64,000 nt of DNA from Ariolimax columbianus (GCA_036924085.1 JAVGWX010000013.1:44610675-44674674), one strand, 5' to 3'. Shown: positions 32,745 through 43,325, counted from the stretch's first letter. Notes: generated by a model from the sequence alone, not told the origin. Numbers and translations: made by a program.

Positions 32745-33500
32745 CCCTACCAGACCTGAGGCACTGAACCTAACTGTCCTCCATACCTGGGCTCCTGAGC
32801 ATTAAAGAGAAAAAAAACTAACATGATATAGAAAAATGTTAGTTACATGCAAACAAGTGGTTAGAATAAGATGTAACTTGGAGACATTGTAGAAAATAGG
32901 TTTACCTTTAATCTAGCGTCAATATTCCACCTTTGTGTGCCAATCCACCCAGCAAAAGGCCAAGAATCTGTCTCGAATCATTATATTTCGAAATCCGGGA
33001 GTAAACCCAACAAAGAGCCCTCATTTGTCCAATAATCCTGATAGCTGGGCTTTATACATGAGTATTCCATATAGATCCTCAGTCCAAGAAAAGCCTTTAT
33101 CTCATCACTCGAGCCCTCACTGTCTGTTTCACTTGAACTGGAAAAGTATTCTTGATTAAATTCTGACTCCTCAGAGTCTGAATCAACCAAATCATTGATC
33201 ACCTGTTGGACTGTCATAAGCCTAGACTTACTTTGCTTTACTGTTGAAGTGCTGGGTCATCAGCCACTCGTTTCATTGTCAATTTTCCGAATTTGTTCAC
33301 GTTAAACCCCACAAAATCAATTCAAATACGGGGGCAGACATTTGCAATGACTAACCATGAGGATTGACCACGATTGGTTGGTTATTTTTAGATTCTGACG
33401 CATTTTATTCACGTACTACCCAAAGAACCGTAAATTCGGTCCAGCGGTAAAGCGGCAGTTAAGGAAATTACTGGGAAAAGGGTAAATCGGTCTGGTAGGG
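32745..33500 (-). mobile_element. internally deleted piggyBac element, 756 bp
   Basis: Perfect inverted ends CCCTACCAGACC and GGTCTGGTAGGG are flanked by TTAA at 32741-32744 and 33501-33504. On the minus strand at 33217-32981 it keeps the N-terminus of a piggyBac transposase. An acidic Ser/Asp/Glu-rich start (DSDSEESEFN, SSSSETDSEGSS) is followed by the domain onset AFLGLRIYMEYSCIKPSYQD and YWTNEGSLLG. The catalytic Asp residues lie downstream in the family and are deleted here. It is not closely related in its termini to the element at 460-1897. Confidence 0.9.
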
Positions 33501-33946
33501 TTAATGTTTGTGTCAAAAAAAAGGGTTTGGTAAACCCAATGTCAGTGAAGGAAAAAGGGTTGTGAACCCCAAGAATACTCAGGGAACACATTCACTCAGA
33601 ACAGGTGTAACACAGACACCATAGGGACAAGTCCCAGCGCTTGAGAACTGGTAACTTGGCTGAGAGTGAGTGGTGGCTGGAGTCTTCTTTGGGAGCTCAT
33701 TTGAACCCATGTTCAACAGCCTAGGACAGTCAACCCGGAGGAACGGCAGAAGACGAGTTAGCTAGTTAACCACTAATTTGGGACAAGATTGTATTAGATT
33801 AAGTTTAGATTTTGTGTTAGTTCAGACAGGAGGCTTGGAACCTGGGTACTTTAGTTACGGAGGTTACACCAACAGCCCATGCTTGAATTCTCTGTGTTAG
33901 TTTAGTAAATGATATTATTTAGTTTAGTAGTTCTTTGATTTTGTTT

Positions 33947-34305
33947 AGCTTGGCTTGGTTCGTTCTAAATCTCCCGCTACCAAACCCTGACATGGCCCTA
34001 AGTAGCAGAATGTAGTCCAGAGAATGGAATATGTTGTGTCATAGTTTACAGCTTGACTGCGATATTTGCACCTTTCGGTCCAACACATCCGACTTCAGCA
34101 AGCATTTTTTTAGTACTGGGTTAGCATTCCCTATTCGATCCCTTCTCCTTAGCCAGTCTGCTCTGTTGCAGCCTGTTATCCAGGATCACCACTAGGAGGT
34201 GTAGAAGGGTCTTGGCAGTTCTGGTTCGCTCTCCCTGACACTAGCAGTCAGCTATGGGTCGCTGACCGCTGCAGCTCATATGCGCTGCTCAGTGTCTTGA
34301 TCCCT
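33947..34305 (-). repeat. R1 SINE-like repeat, full-length
   Basis: A minus-strand copy with 8-bp flanks TTTTGTTT (33939-33946 and 34306-34313). The 5' end GGGATCAAGACACTGAGC is at the high-coordinate side. The tail region is GAACCAAGCCAAGC rather than a pure (GAA)n. Confidence 0.85.
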
Positions 34306-34391
34306 TTTTGTTTGATATTGCTGTAACGAATATGTTTGCAAATAAATGAATTATCTTGTTTTGTGGTTAAAGCAAGTTTTAGTGTATTCTA

Positions 34392-34512
34392 CGCGGTGTG
34401 TTCAAATGAAATCGGACCTAACTGCACCAAGTGAACATATATATACGATGCGCATGATGATGTCACTTCTGACATAAACAGCGCATACCAACCATCAAGT
34501 TTGCAAAATGTT
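34392..34512 (+). mobile_element. mariner terminal fragment
   Basis: It matches the left end of the mariner at 62568-63172: GTGTTCAAATGAAATCGGAC then AAGTGAACATAT and the GATGTCACTTCTGACATAAAC stretch. A TA precedes it at 34390-34391. No opposite end was found. Confidence 0.65.
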
Positions 34513-35485
34513 ATTATCCTCTGACGAAAGAGTTAAATCTTCTGGGTGTTGTAGAGATAAGATGAAACAGTACAGGATCCACAACACTAAGCACAAGAAA
34601 AAAATCATCACAAATTCAGAACACGAAGAGGAAGACCACGTGTGCACAGAGGGAGCCAACTTCATATTGTCAATAGAAGCAAGGAAGGCACTTATAGAAA
34701 GGGAGCCAATATCACCCAGAATAATCACAGCAAAATTTCACTCGAAAGTGAGAAAAACAACAATTATGCAGTCCACCACTTCAAGAAACAACACTGATGA
34801 AAATACCAGACAAGAATAGGATATCTAAATGCAACAGCAATTATGAATTGATTTTGGGCAAAAATGGCATGAGAAATAGAAATTAAAATGGGGGAAAGTT
34901 TTTTGAGCTTCAATGATTTGTTGATTTGGTTATAGGACGCACTACTTCCCAGAAGTGTACACAAGGTCACCTGGTGTTCACCAGATGGACACACTGAAAG
35001 CCAAATTAACCATTTCACAGTAGATTGGTAATGGAGACACTGCTTACAGGATGTGAGGGTCAAAAGAGGAGCAGAAAGAAGATCAAACCACCACCTGCTC
35101 TTAGCAACCTTGGCAATAAAACTCAGGGCTTTCTAAGATATAGCAACGGAAACAAGGAAACAAATACAACACACAAAACCTTTCAAGCCTAAATTCAAAC
35201 TAAATCAGAATAAACGATTTGAAATCCCTGGGAACCTCACATACGAAACAATAGACAGCCACTGATACAAATTTGAGGAAACAATTTGGAACACAAATGA
35301 AGAGGTTCTTGGAAAGAGAAGACAACAGCCTAAGGAATGGCTCACAGGAAAGAACATGGTACCTTGTGAACATTGTCAAGAACATTTTTTGTTTACAACT
35401 TGCTGCCTCGAAGTTTCCACATATTCCCAACGGTTCAGGGGAACACTCTCAGCAAAGACATTTCGCAAACATTTGTGTTGATTAA
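34513..35485 (+). mobile_element. RTE-type LINE endonuclease and linker, fragment
   Basis: The plus-strand frame (34508-34819) has GANFILSIEARKALIEREPI then SPRIITAKFHSKVRKTTIMQ, the central endonuclease strands. Later frames hold the 'WVSPDG...QIDH' and 'ASDHHLL' active-site blocks in decayed form (34950-35110), then a linker with EEVLGKRRQQPKEWL. The RT is not attached. Confidence 0.7.
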
Positions 35486-35499
35486 TAGTAAATAATTCT

Positions 35500-35655
35500 T
35501 CTTCATCATTCATTCTCAAACTCTCGCTACCAAGCCCTGAAAAGGGCTTTGCAAGTAGCAGGATGTTGTGTGGGTAACAGAATGCATTGTGTCGCAGATT
35601 ACAGCTTGACTAATATTTACAACTTTCGGTACAACGCATTCGACTTCATGGTTTT
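35500..35655 (-). repeat. R1 short-form SINE-like copy
   Basis: The 3' half of R1 in minus orientation with GCCCTGAAAAGGGCTTTGC and CAGCTTGACTAATATTTAC. Confidence 0.65.
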
Positions 35656-35656
35656 T

Positions 35657-35960
35657 TTGGGGGAGCAAGACTAACGTCTGGTCAGGCAAAACATACTAGC
35701 CAAGACCCTCACCTCCACTTCCTAGTAGCCCTCCCTAAAAATTGACTGTTTTCATGACAGCCTGGCTAATGAGGTGAGGGATCGAAGTGATCCCTGTTGT
35801 AGTGAGTAACATGCAGATGAAGCCAAGCATAACACAACCGCCCTGGAGGATCCAAGTCCACCTTTATCAGCACGCTCGGGATGTGAGGAAAGCTGCTGCA
35901 ACTCGCCACTTAATGTCCTTTTCATGGTGCACAAAAAAGTAACCACTCATTGTGGGCATC
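35657..35960 (+). repeat. Repeat C copy
   Basis: It begins GCAAGACTAACGTCTGG and runs through the GCCAAGACCCTCACCTCC and GGATGTGAGGAAAGCTGC blocks to CATTGTGGGCATC. The (CAA)n tail is missing. Confidence 0.75.
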
Positions 35961-36600
35961 AGGCATGCCCCTCTACATTGGAGTACCGACAACTGAAATA
36001 GCTAGGATGGGAGTAGGTTGTATTGTGGACACAAATCAAACGGAAAACTTCAAAGAATTGAAATTCATTTCAGAGCGACTGATGTTGCTTAATCTACAAG
36101 ATGGAAGGCTAGATAGAAAGGTAGAATTAAGAACACAGAAAGCTAATGTGGTTTCTTATCATCTCTCACCATTACTAAGACACAAACATATCCCAATGAA
36201 GACAAAGAGACAGCTGATAAATAGTATTTTCATACCATCTCTCTGCTACCAGTGTCATACAAAGACTCTCACCAAGGCACAAGAAAGAAGATTCATGGTA
36301 TGCAAAATGAGGTGTTTGAGACGGGCTGGACAGAGTATGAAACGAAGTAATCAGACAGAAAGTGGGTGCAACACAGTGCATGGAATACATTGAAAGGCAG
36401 AGAATAAAATGGTCCAGACACCTGACAAGAATGCAACCAAAGTTACCAGCTGCTCGTATCTACAATACCAAACATCAGGGCTGCAGAGCAAGAGGCAGAC
36501 CATGAAAAAGATGGATATGTGGTGTCAGTGAGACACTGAAGAAACACGGAATGACAACGACTTTGACGACACAGCTGTTACATGACACAAAACTATGCCT
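35961..36600 (+). mobile_element. RTE-like LINE with in-frame EN-RT internal deletion
   Basis: A continuous 147-codon frame (35950-36393) starts in the endonuclease (MPLYIGVPTTE, ARMGVGCIVDTN, FISERLMLLNLQ). After DGRLDRKVELRTQ it continues directly in the RT thumb and post-RT region (LRHKHIPMKTKRQLIN, SLCYQCHTKTLTKAQER, MRCLRRAGQS). About 500 residues of a normal RTE protein are absent without loss of frame. The last part runs on in decayed frames with AENKMVQTPDK. Confidence 0.75.
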
Positions 36601-36609
36601 CCCCACGAC

Positions 36610-37270
36610 GTCTAGCAACAGAAGTGGATAGAAGATGATGATGAAGAAAGGAAATTCGGTTAGCAACACAGATGAGATGAGCTTAGGAGATGGACTGAAC
36701 ATTTCAGCAGACTTTTAAACATATGAACTCCATTGGACTCCCTTGACATACAGTAGAGACTGATTCAGAACTTCAAGATAATTGTGGGAAACTCAAGCAG
36801 ATGTGAGGTCAGGAAGGCCATTATGCTTCTGAGAGATGGTACAGCTACAGGTCCCAATGGGTTCCCAGCAGAGGTGATAACGGCAGACATGGACACTTCA
36901 ACATAATACTGTAATCCTGGTGTTCACTCAGGCACTGTTTGTGCCCTATGCCAGGTTACCAAATCTCGTCTAAACTCATCTCTGTCCTTTGCCATTAAGT
37001 ACCATGCCGGACCAAGGTCTTGTTGAAGACCATCTCTCCATCTCATTGGTGGACGTCTTCAACATAAATGTTATAAAGTTTTGGACAGAGATGAAATACT
37101 GGCAGATTGGAAGGAACTCTTTGTAATCAAATTGCCAAAGAAGCAAGATCTACACTAATGTATTGTACTGTTCCACACGTTATGGAGATATAAAAATGCT
37201 ATTGTATTGAGTGCCTGTGAAATATTAAACAGGATGTTACTTAGAGCGACTAAAAGAGACCATAGACATG
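36610..37270 (+). mobile_element. LINE RT N-terminal fragment with nested LINE piece
   Basis: Plus-strand frames read LRRWTEHFSRLLNI, VRKAIMLLRDGTATGPNGFP and EVITADMDTST. After a foreign segment at about 36910-37075 they resume as LADWKELFVIKLPKK, the first RT motifs. The foreign segment reads as a minus-strand LINE post-RT tail. Confidence 0.6.
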
Positions 37271-38317
37271 CAACTCGTTGACGAACAGGTATCGTTTTAT
37301 TTTTATCTTGGTGCGGTCACTGAGTCATTACGTATTAAGTGTTTTTATCGATTTTTAACCACCAGTGCCGCTGAATCTTCGATCTGTTTATTTTTTTTTT
37401 GGAAACAAGGAACACCCCTTGTACATAATAATTGCTTCCGTTTAGTTAATGCTCCCTTGAAAAATTCAACATGGCCGCTTCCTGGGGCTTGACGTTGTTA
37501 GGGCAACATTTTATTAGAATTTTATATGTTGTCTTCGGAGTGTTGAACCAGTTTGTATTAGCATTGATATCTAACTGTAATTTATGTTGTTACATAGTTT
37601 GGAGACCATTGCTAGCTTAAAATCAGATCTGTTTCAGCGTAGAGACTAAAATTAATAATTTTTCAGTTCATCGACTGACGACGTCGACTCCATCCTAATT
37701 ATCGAATTAAAATCAATGGTCATAGTGTAGACTAGTAGTTGATACTAGTTACGTTAGTTTCAGAGTTTCTCAGCATCTAATGTATACAGATAGATATACT
37801 GTTCTGTACAAATGCGGCTAAACGATACTTCAGCTATTTTAATTTAAGTGCATCAATTTGTTTATATTTTAAAAGTGATTTTAATGTTAATAATTTTTGC
37901 AAATAATATAATACTGGAAAATAATTTGCGTTTTGGAAAAGAAAGTTTCATTCCAGAGGTGAAACAGAGTCGGATATTTTGTGAAGTTTCTCTATTTAAC
38001 ACCTTTAAGATTTTGAAAGAAAAAAAAATTTATGATATTGCTGTAATAATAATATAACATGAGTAATTTTTTTTAACTCACCTGATCTACAGTCTTAAAT
38101 AGAATCTATAACTTATGAATAATGCAATATGTGTTCTATACTAATCATAAAAGGGGTAGGAGATACATTAAACATTGTTGACACATATATAATAAGGATA
38201 TAATTATATGTAGACTAATTAAATTGTGGTGCTAAGTATTATGACATGCTATATATAGGCTATGCGGATTATCCATAATGTTTACAATTAGACCCCTGCT
38301 GTTTTATATATCTTCTT
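37271..38317. other. AT-rich unassigned DNA upstream of TTBK
   Basis: No ORF, repeat partner or RNA was recognised. It is one of the few long stretches without mobile DNA. It could hold TTBK upstream or 5'UTR sequence, but nothing shows this directly. Confidence 0.35.
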
Positions 38318-38440
38318 CTTCTTCTGTGTTCGTTCTCAATCTGAACAGGGCTTTGCAAGTAGCAGGATGAAGTCCGGAGAACGGCATGCATTGTGTTGCT
38401 AGTTTGTAGTTTGACTGTGATATTTGCACCTTTGGCAGAA
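38318..38440 (-). repeat. R1 short-form SINE-like copy
   Basis: The 3' part of R1 with CTTCTTCTTCTGTGTTCG at the tail side and GAACAGGGCTTTGCAAG. Confidence 0.65.
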
Positions 38441-38529
38441 TTTTAAATATAATTTTTTGTGTGAAGTTTAAACGTGTATAATGATTAGACATTCATGTCT
38501 ATGAGATACAGTAACAGTTATTTAACATT

Positions 38530-38975
38530 TATAAGAGCGTGACACCCTGTGAGTTTTGTCCAGCTCTGGCTGCTATTACTATAGAGACCGATTCGCGAGT
38601 GACAGTCCCTGCCACAGGTTGTACAACCATGCTAAGGAGGCTGGCTTGCCAGGGTGTCCCCTGATCTCTGCAGCCAGACGTCCTTTACGAGCGTCGGCAG
38701 CTACTATGCGTCATTCAACTGACTGTCTCCAAACAGCATGAACCTGAGCAAATCGTTTCCCAGCTTTTGGGTGGGATGTCGCATGACTTCATGTCACTCT
38801 TGCATGCGTACTTGAACCGCAGTGTGGGACGACCAATTCATCTATTTCCAATGACCAAATGTTCATAGAGGATATCCTTTGACAGCCTCTCATCTTATAG
38901 GTGCCCTAACCATTGAAGGCGTCGTTGACTCAACAACGAGTAAATACTGGGAGTGTTTGCTTGCTGTAAAGTTCA
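38530..38975 (-). mobile_element. RIGL-LINE C-terminus
   Basis: On the minus strand it reads GRPTLRFKYACKSDMKSCDI then PPKSWET, followed by the RK-rich spacer and a zinc finger region with stops. It is the uninterrupted counterpart of the LINE split at 23727/25296. Confidence 0.7.
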
Positions 38976-39200
38976 AATTAATCATTCCAGAATCATGGAT
39001 ATGCAACCAGGACCAGTCCAAAATAATCTTGGAGGTTCCATGGATAACGAAGAAAAGGGAGCAATCAGCAACAGAATTAAAAAATCCATATTCTGCAGGA
39101 GCTCAAGAGAAGTACCCTTTAAGACGGGCTGTGATGGGAGCGAAATTCTGCAAAGAACATGCTACATGATAATATATATGACATCTATACTCTTTTAAGG
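38976..39200 (+). mobile_element. LINE 3' fragment, uncertain
   Basis: The segment AGACGGGCTGTGATGGGAGCG ... AAAGAACATGCTACA resembles the end of the LINE piece at 5350-5420. Confidence 0.35.
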
Positions 39201-39280
39201 TGTAAATCCCCATCAGTGATGTATATTTTACCACTCAGTAAAACTTGTTCTAGGATACCATGGTTTGCAGTGGATTTGTT

Positions 39281-39634
39281 GGGAGGAAGACTAACGTCTG
39301 GTCAAGCACAATATTCTGATCAGACATGTTAGTCGGGTTCAGGCAAAACATGCTGATCAAGACCCTCACCTCGACTTCCTAGTAGCCCTCCCTGGAATCA
39401 GGCTATTTTCATTGCAGCCTGGCTAACGAGGTGAGGGATCGACGTGATCTCCGTCGTAGTGAGTGACATGCAGATAAAGCCAAGCATAGCACAACCGCCT
39501 GGAGGACCCCAGTCCACTTTCATCAGCACACTCGGGATGTGAGGAAAGCTATTGCAACCCGTCACTTAAATTCCTTTTCAGGGCGCACAAAAGAGTAAGC
39601 TACTCATTGTGGGCATTCGCAAACAACAGCAGCA
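39281..39634 (+). repeat. Repeat C, full-length reference copy
   Basis: It runs from GGGAGGAAGACTAACGTC to TTCGCAAACAACAGCAGCA. It is flanked by the 8-bp direct repeat GATTTGTT on both sides. No coding frame is present. Confidence 0.85.
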
Positions 39635-39689
39635 GATTTGTTTAAATTTAAAGGGTAGCAGTCAAACTTCTGTCGGAAATAATATTGTG

Positions 39690-39925
39690 GAAGGTCTGAT
39701 AAGTGTAGTGGTAGAACACTCAATTCTCACTGCAAAGGTACAGAGTTTAACTCCCACAACCATCACGCATCAATCGGCACAGCTGTAAACATGTACCTGA
39801 CGTACAGTTAGGGAAAAAAAGGCAGCAAGGAAGGGGAACTGGACGACATCCACTTCACACAAGCTGTGGCTTAGAATGCTGAAGTCTCTAACACTTCATT
39901 CCTGACCAGCGGTTAAGTCTGCTGA
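39690..39925 (+). repeat. tRNA-derived SINE (family D)
   Basis: The A-box-like TAGTGGTAGAACACTC and B-box-like AGAGTTTAACTCCC are followed by the family body GTACCTGACG...GGCAGCAAGGAAGG and the end CCTGACCAGCGGTTAAGTC. A second copy is split over 51845-52995. Confidence 0.75.
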
Positions 39926-40129
39926 AGGACAGCCTTTACCTTTATATTTTTGTTTCCCAACATGTTTAGTAGTATTGCATTCTCTCCAATAAGGGGCTTC
40001 TACATTCGCAATGAGGCTGCTCATAAAAAAATATAAAAAATCAAACTTGCTGCATTGCAGTAAACTATCTCCTTTCTTAGTTGAACTTTGTCCACCCCTG
40101 GCGGTGTAGAGGTCCGCTATTTGTATATA

Positions 40130-40250
40130 TGTACAATCAAGTATCCAGAAAAACAGGTGATTGGCTTGTTGTGTCTTTGCAGGATAGAGGGGCTGCCTCC
40201 TTTTTGCTTTCATGCAGACCACCATTGGGTCGGAATTTTGTTATAATTAT
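40130..40250 (-). mobile_element. 5' end fragment of the RTE-like LINE
   Basis: It matches 9575-9655, the 5' leader of the 6678-9665 LINE. Both carry ACAGGTGATT(A/G)GC followed by TTGTTGTGTCTTTGCA and GGGCTGCCTCCTT. Confidence 0.7.
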
Positions 40251-40399
40251 TGCTCTGACATATTCTAACAGTCTGCTCTTTTCGATTTTCAACTGCCAAA
40301 GGTTCTTTTACAAGTGTCCATCTTTGATATGTATAACCACTGATCTCACCTCCCTTGAGACCTGGGGATCTTGAGACTTGGGGATGCTTGAAACTTGTA

Positions 40400-40785
40400 G
40401 GATTTGAAACACATTGTTTCTTTCTTCTTCTTTTCGCATATCCTGCTTTGTCTCTCAGCGTCAGATTATGAAGAGATCTCTGGAACGAGCCCGACCATTG
40501 GCCTCATATGCACAGTGGTATTTACTGTCTCAGATATTTTCGTAAGCCACCTTGTTTTTTCTTGGTCAGCCTTTGGCCTTGAATCCATTGTATCTAAATA
40601 GCATTGCTAGTTAGGGGTGTGTGCTGTGTGGTAGTAGTCTTGTTATGTGGTCAAATCATTTTAGTTGCTGTCTTTTGATGTAGTCTAAAACTGGCGTTGT
40701 TCCCACCAGTATCCTAATGTCATCGTTTCTTATCCTTTCTTTCTTGAGAGATGAGTGTATTACCTCTCAACTATAGCCAATCCCT
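40400..40785 (-). mobile_element. LINE post-RT fragment
   Basis: The minus-strand translation holds LVGTTPVLDYIKRQQLK-like text and a CYLDTMDSRPKADQ-like block, nearly the same as the plus-strand LINE at 63426-63644, so both come from one family. Confidence 0.65.
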
Positions 40786-40917
40786 ATAATAATATGTAGT
40801 AGCTTATATTAAATAATTGGTCCTACAATTTTGATATGAATATTTTAGGATACCAAAAATCAAAGATGGGTTGATGTGCATGTCTGAGTGACTTACAAAT
40901 CCACCACTGCCACAACC

Positions 40918-40986
40918 ATGACAACTACAACGACAGCAGAAGACCTCTTGCAGATCAGTCATGTTGTTAAAGAAAGATTCAAAGTT
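40918..40986 (+). CDS. TTBK: tau-tubulin kinase, coding exon 1
   Basis: The exon encodes residues 1-23, MTTTTTAEDLLQISHVVKER then FKV, followed by the donor GTAAGT at 40987. The start is the ATG at 40918 in a CACAACCATGA context. LLQISHVVKERFKV corresponds to the short N-terminal segment just before the kinase domain in TTBK1/2 and fly Asator. It ends in phase 0 and joins exon 2 as [14 protein letters not shown], which fits the family spacing. The poly-Thr start is not a family feature. The exon is short, so the call relies on this join. Any non-coding 5' exon was not found. Confidence 0.87.
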
Positions 40987-41249
40987 GTAAGTATTTAGAT
41001 CGTTTTCTTTTAATTGCTGGTTACGAATGCAATTTTTGGTTTAAGATGTATCGAATACAGTTAACAAAATAATGAAAATTGTGCATCAGCATTGATAACA
41101 AATAAAGATAATACATATAATGATAAAATAACGAAAATATCAGTTGTAACAAATGAAGGTAATACATATAATTATAAAAATTAAGAAGAAAATATCAGCA
41201 TTGATTAAAAGTAAAGGTTGTGGAATGAATAAGATTACTCTATTGTGCG

Positions 41250-41510
41250 CCCTGAAAAGGACATTAAGTGGTGGGTTGTAGTAACTTTCCTCACATCCCG
41301 AGCATGCTGATGAAGGTGGTCTGCGGTTGTGCTATGCTTGGCTTCATCTGCGTGATGCTCACTACTACTGGGATCATGTCGGTCCACATCTCGTCAGCCA
41401 GACTGCCTTGAAAACAACCTGTTTCCAGGACATGCTACATGGAAGAGAGGTTGTGGTCTTGGTCAGTATATTGTGCCTGACACGACGTCCTGGTCAGTAA
41501 CAAGCAAAGG
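41250..41510 (-). repeat. Repeat C copy
   Basis: The minus-strand core is present, from CGCCCTGAAAAGGACATTAAG to GCTTGGCTTCATCTGCG, with the GTCTGG/GTCAG end near 41500. It lies in TTBK intron 1. Confidence 0.7.
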
Positions 41511-41619
41511 TAATACATGCAATTATGAAATAAATAAAAGAGCATCGGCTTTGATAACATCTGATAATAACACTTAAAATTGGGTAGGTAGGTAGATAGT
41601 CGACTTAGACAATAATGCC

Positions 41620-42300
41620 CCATTCATCAACCATCCATGAGCATGATGAATGGCTGAGTCCCAGGTCACATGCTAAAAAAAGGATGTCTTTCCGATTTGA
41701 CTTTACTAGGTGATGCGTGGGGGGGGGGGGGGGGGGGGTGAGACCATGCTGGAGAGGGTCACTTCCCATACATGATGTCCACAGCCTGTTTGAAGAGCTA
41801 GTGGGCAGAGACATCCTAGGCAAGATGGACAACATGTCTAAATAGGGCTAAATGGTGAAAGTTGAGCATAATGGGTGTGCTCTTGAAACCTGTCCGTCGA
41901 GTGACTTCACCATTTGAGACCAGGTCATACCAGTGGATCGTAAGAATTAATCTCTGGCTGCTGTGCATGTGGAAGGCTTCAATGCGCTTCTGGTCGCCCT
42001 GCAGAGTAGTCCATGTTTTGGAACCATACAGCAGGATGAGACACACAGGTCATATAAATTTGTAGCTTGATTTTCAGGGAAAACCTCTGCTGACTCTAGA
42101 CCAGATGCTGGTGTTCATAGATGTGACATACAGACCGACCCTTCGAATGATGTGCGGGTGGCTCTGTGCGTCAGAGTTTAGTTTACTGTCCAAGTAAATT
42201 AAATACCCAGAGGAGTTGGCACGGTTGCCATCAACAATAATTTTTGCTGTTGTGGTATTGCAGCCAAAGTTTTGTAGCTTGATTTTTGCCCATATGATGT
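41620..42300 (-). mobile_element. LINE RT C-terminus with poly-G tract
   Basis: The minus-strand frame 42046-41816 reads LILLYGSKTWTTLQGDQKRI, EAFHMHSSQRLILTIHWYD and ALFRHVVHLA, the same post-RT type as 27270-28550. A 20-bp G run at 41719-41738 interrupts its 3' part. TTBK intron 1. Confidence 0.7.
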
Positions 42301-42599
42301 TGAGGCCTAATCTAGATGCAAGGTCTTACTAGGTACTTTAGTAGTTTCTATCTTTGCCTGAAGGTGGAAGCCTGGTATAACTACACCATAATGAAAATTG
42401 CATAAACCTGAATCTTATCTTTCATGGTGAGTAGGTGACTTTTGGAGGGCACTGCAAACCTTTCAACACTGGCTGCTTTCAAAGGTGCAAAGGTTCCTGC
42501 AACTCAATGGAGTTGGGGATTGAGACAGCAAGATAGATGGTAGCTAAGAAGACAGATTGTCTTCTCTAAAGCTTTGTTACCCTCTTAATACATCTCCTT
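42301..42599. other. unassigned intron 1 DNA
   Basis: Nothing recognised. It may be the upstream continuation of the adjacent decayed LINE. Confidence 0.3.
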
Positions 42600-42915
42600 G
42601 GGACTTCACTTATTCCACCGCGCTTGACCTGGAAAAGATATTTTTTGTGACATTGTGTCGTAGTTTACTTTGAGGCTGTGATGCCTGTGCCAATCGGCTC
42701 GGCACATCCAATTTCAGCGCAGCATTTCTGGGACTCAGTTTGCCTTCCCTCTTCAATACTTAATTTCTTAGCCAGACTGCATGGTTTTAGTTAGTTTTCA
42801 GGACCACCACTTGGAGGCGGAATAAGGACTTTGTCAGTTATCAGTCGCTGACCACGATGCAAGCAGCCAGCTATGAGTCATTAGCCGTTGTCACTGATGC
42901 ATCTTCGACCCGTCC
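42600..42915 (-). repeat. P repeat copy
   Basis: A nearly complete P unit in minus orientation with CGGCACATCCAATTTCAG, CTTAGCCAGACTGCATGG and the end GATGCATCTTCGACCCG. Confidence 0.7.
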
Positions 42916-42949
42916 CTAACCTCTTTTGGTCTTTCTTCTTCACGTTCAT

Positions 42950-43325
42950 CCTGAAAAGGACATTGTGCCATAGTTTACAACAAGGCTGCGATATCTATGC
43001 CTTTCTGCCCAGCACATCCAATTTCAGCTGCCTTATTTTGGGTACCAGATTGCATCACAGTGAATGAGCTGACAGCAGTCAGCGGCTCATAGTTGTCTTC
43101 TTGCATCAGGGTAAGAAAACCAGAGCTGACCAAGACCCTATTCTGCCTCCATGCGGCGGTCCTGGTAACAGGCTAAGAGAATAGGAATCTCAGTGGGAAA
43201 GCAAACCTGGTACCCAGAAAAGCCAGCTTAAATCAGATGTGTCGGGCCGGTAGGAACAGATATCGCAGCCTCGCTGTAAACTACAATACAGCATCTTTTT
43301 TTTTCAGGACAAACCTTGAGGAAGA
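42950..43325. repeat. two P repeats in inverted orientation
   Basis: 42955-43060 is minus-oriented P (CATAGTTTACAACAAGGCTGC) and 43065-43310 is plus-oriented P (GCCTCGCTGTAAACTACAATA). Together they form an inverted pair of about 100-bp arms around 43060-43200. TTBK intron 1. Confidence 0.7.

Larger units (their letters stand above)
32120..34391 (+). mobile_element. putative LTR (gypsy-like), interrupted by two insertions
   Basis: A possible LTR begins TGTAACAGTTCCC at 32120, has TATAAAAG at 32539-32546 and AATAAA at 34341-34346, and ends near GTGTATTCTA, a common layout for gypsy-type LTRs. Subtracting the piggyBac (32745-33500) and the R1 SINE (33947-34305) leaves about 1.15 kb. No second LTR, primer-binding site or gag-pol is visible, so it would be a solo LTR. 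This is inference from motif layout, not from a match. Confidence 0.4.

Noticed and set aside
37268..37492. 74-codon plus-strand frame
   Set aside because: No family resemblance, and the composition is that of non-coding AT-rich DNA.
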